Assembly: GCA_013813125.1 (NCBI GenBank)
Contig: JACCSH010000145.1
Location: forward strand, 1-7,350
DNA from: Nocardioidaceae bacterium
GTDB taxonomy: Bacteria; Actinomycetota; Actinomycetes; Propionibacteriales; Nocardioidaceae
Length of the DNA: 7,350 bases
Direction of reading: 5' to 3'
Shown here: positions 6,469-7,350 of the stretch, one piece after another
Numbering within the stretch: the stretch's first letter is position 1
Layout of the letters: each line of letters opens with the position of its first letter
Translations under genes and position numbers: made by a program
Notes under the pieces: generated by a model
What the model saw: the letters and a program-made list of their open reading frames with translations, nothing else
The model's database searches: none
What the model was told of the DNA's origin: nothing

Positions 6469-7350
6469 CCCCGCTGGGGCAGCCGGCCAGGTCGAACAGC
6501 TCCACGTTGAGGCTCGACTCGATCGAGCGTGCACTCGACGACATCCGGTCAGGCAAAGCGGTGGTCGTTGTTGACGACGAGGATCGTGAGAACGAGGGAG
6601 ACATCGTCTTCGCGGCGAGCAAGGCGAATCCACAACTAGTCGCGTTCACCATCCGGTACTCCAGCGGAGTCCTGTGCGTGCCCATGGAGGGCTCCGCGCT
6701 CGACCGTCTCGGAATCCCGCTGATGACTCCACACAATCGGGAGCGGATGCGCACGGCGTACACGGTCTCGGTTGACGCACGAGACGGCATCAGCACCGGT
6801 ATCTCGGCCTCGGACCGAGCCCGCACGATCCGGGTATTGGTCGACTCGGCCACCGAACCCTTCGAGGTTGTGCAGCCGGGTCACATCTTCCCGCTGCGTT
6901 ACCGTGAAGGCGGAGTGCTGGTGCGCCCCGGTCACACCGAGGCATCCGTTGATCTAGCCCGGCTCGCCGGTCTGACCGCCGCCGGCGCGATCTCTGAACT
7001 GGTGAACGACGACGGCACGATGAAGCGTGGACAGCAGTTGCGCGAGTTCGCCGACGAGCACGAGCTGGCCCTGATCTCGATCGCCGATCTGATCAGGTAT
7101 CGGCGGCGCCATGAGCGACAGCTGCAAAGGGTCGCGGAAACCCGGCTGCCCACAGAGCACGGCACCTTCCGTGCGCTCGGCTACCGCAACCGGGTGGACG
7201 ACTCCGAACAGATCGCCCTCGTCAAGGGCGACATCGGGGACGGCGTCGACGTACTTGTGAGGATGCACTCCGAATGCCTTACAGGTGACGCCTTCGCCTC
7301 GCGCCGCTGCGACTGCGGACCTCAGCTGCGGGCTGCTCTGGCCGCTGTGG
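6465..7350 (+). CDS. ribBA: Bifunctional 3,4-dihydroxy-2-butanone 4-phosphate synthase / GTP cyclohydrolase II, C-terminus beyond the window
   Basis: RibB converts ribulose 5-phosphate to 3,4-dihydroxy-2-butanone 4-phosphate; RibA opens GTP to the pyrimidine precursor. Together they supply both starting branches of riboflavin synthesis. The frame is open to the right edge (295 codons). The RibB domain (about 16-222) shows the acidic loop [10 protein letters not shown] (37-46), [39 protein letters not shown] and NDDGTMKR. The RibA domain starts near [11 protein letters not shown] and reaches MHSECLTGD and RRCDCG; C271, C282 and C284 have the C-x10-C-x-C spacing of the GTP cyclohydrolase II zinc site. 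The window cuts the protein soon after, so the GTP-ring residues further on cannot be checked. One oddity: ISELV replaces the common (V/I)CE(L/I) before NDDGTM, Ser for Cys, probably harmless. The start overlaps the ribE stop as ATGA; AGGG lies six bases upstream. Confidence 0.95.
   Translation, partial: MTPLGQPARSNSSTLRLDSIERALDDIRSGKAVVVVDDEDRENEGDIVFAASKANPQLVAFTIRYSSGVLCVPMEGSALDRLGIPLMTPHNRERMRTAYTVSVDARDGISTGISASDRARTIRVLVDSATEPFEVVQPGHIFPLRYREGGVLVRPGHTEASVDLARLAGLTAAGAISELVNDDGTMKRGQQLREFADEHELALISIADLIRYRRRHERQLQRVAETRLPTEHGTFRALGYRNRVDDSEQIALVKGDIGDGVDVLVRMHSECLTGDAFASRRCDCGPQLRAALAAV

Overview
The window is high-G+C bacterial DNA that is almost fully coding on the + strand. Gene content and order (priA, def, fmt, rsmB, rpe, then FMN riboswitch, ribD, ribE, ribBA) match the conserved actinobacterial block known from mycobacteria and propionibacteria. 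A bifunctional RibBA, a degenerate PriA without helicase motifs, GTG/TTG starts and mostly TGA stops fit an actinomycete. The genus cannot be fixed from this window; Propionibacteriales is a guess from gene order.

Left part (1-3737): the C-terminal half of PriA (replication restart) runs in from the left edge. It is followed by def (peptide deformylase), fmt (methionyl-tRNA formyltransferase) and rsmB (16S rRNA m5C967 methyltransferase). Def and Fmt are the two ends of the formyl-methionine cycle, and fmt/rsmB overlap by ATGA. Two things stand out here. First, a perfect 20-bp palindrome (2305-2324) ends exactly one base before the rsmB start codon. Second, rsmB carries a single in-frame TGA (3357-3359) between intact methyltransferase motifs. 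The frame does not shift: the same frame continues with full RsmB similarity, including both catalytic cysteines, to a normal end at 3737. The TGA sits where I recall a tryptophan in homologues, so a TGG-to-TGA change, a sequencing error or readthrough are the options.

Middle (3738-4768): rpe (ribulose-phosphate 3-epimerase) is followed by a 343-base gap without a credible gene. The gap holds a CGTGGC/GCCACG inverted repeat, a near-canonical FMN riboswitch aptamer (about 4493-4622) closed by a perfect 7-bp P1 helix, and a leader with possible Shine-Dalgarno-sequestering pairings.

Right part (4769-7350): the riboflavin operon ribD-ribE-ribBA, with overlapping starts and stops. RibBA is open at the right edge, which cuts it within the GTP cyclohydrolase II domain just after the zinc cysteines; ribH is expected beyond the edge. 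Rpe interconverts ribulose 5-phosphate, the RibB substrate, with xylulose 5-phosphate, so its place beside the rib genes makes metabolic sense.

No tRNA, rRNA, CRISPR or mobile element was seen. The one clear anomaly is the interrupted rsmB; the rest is a well-known housekeeping region with a few regulatory-looking DNA structures.
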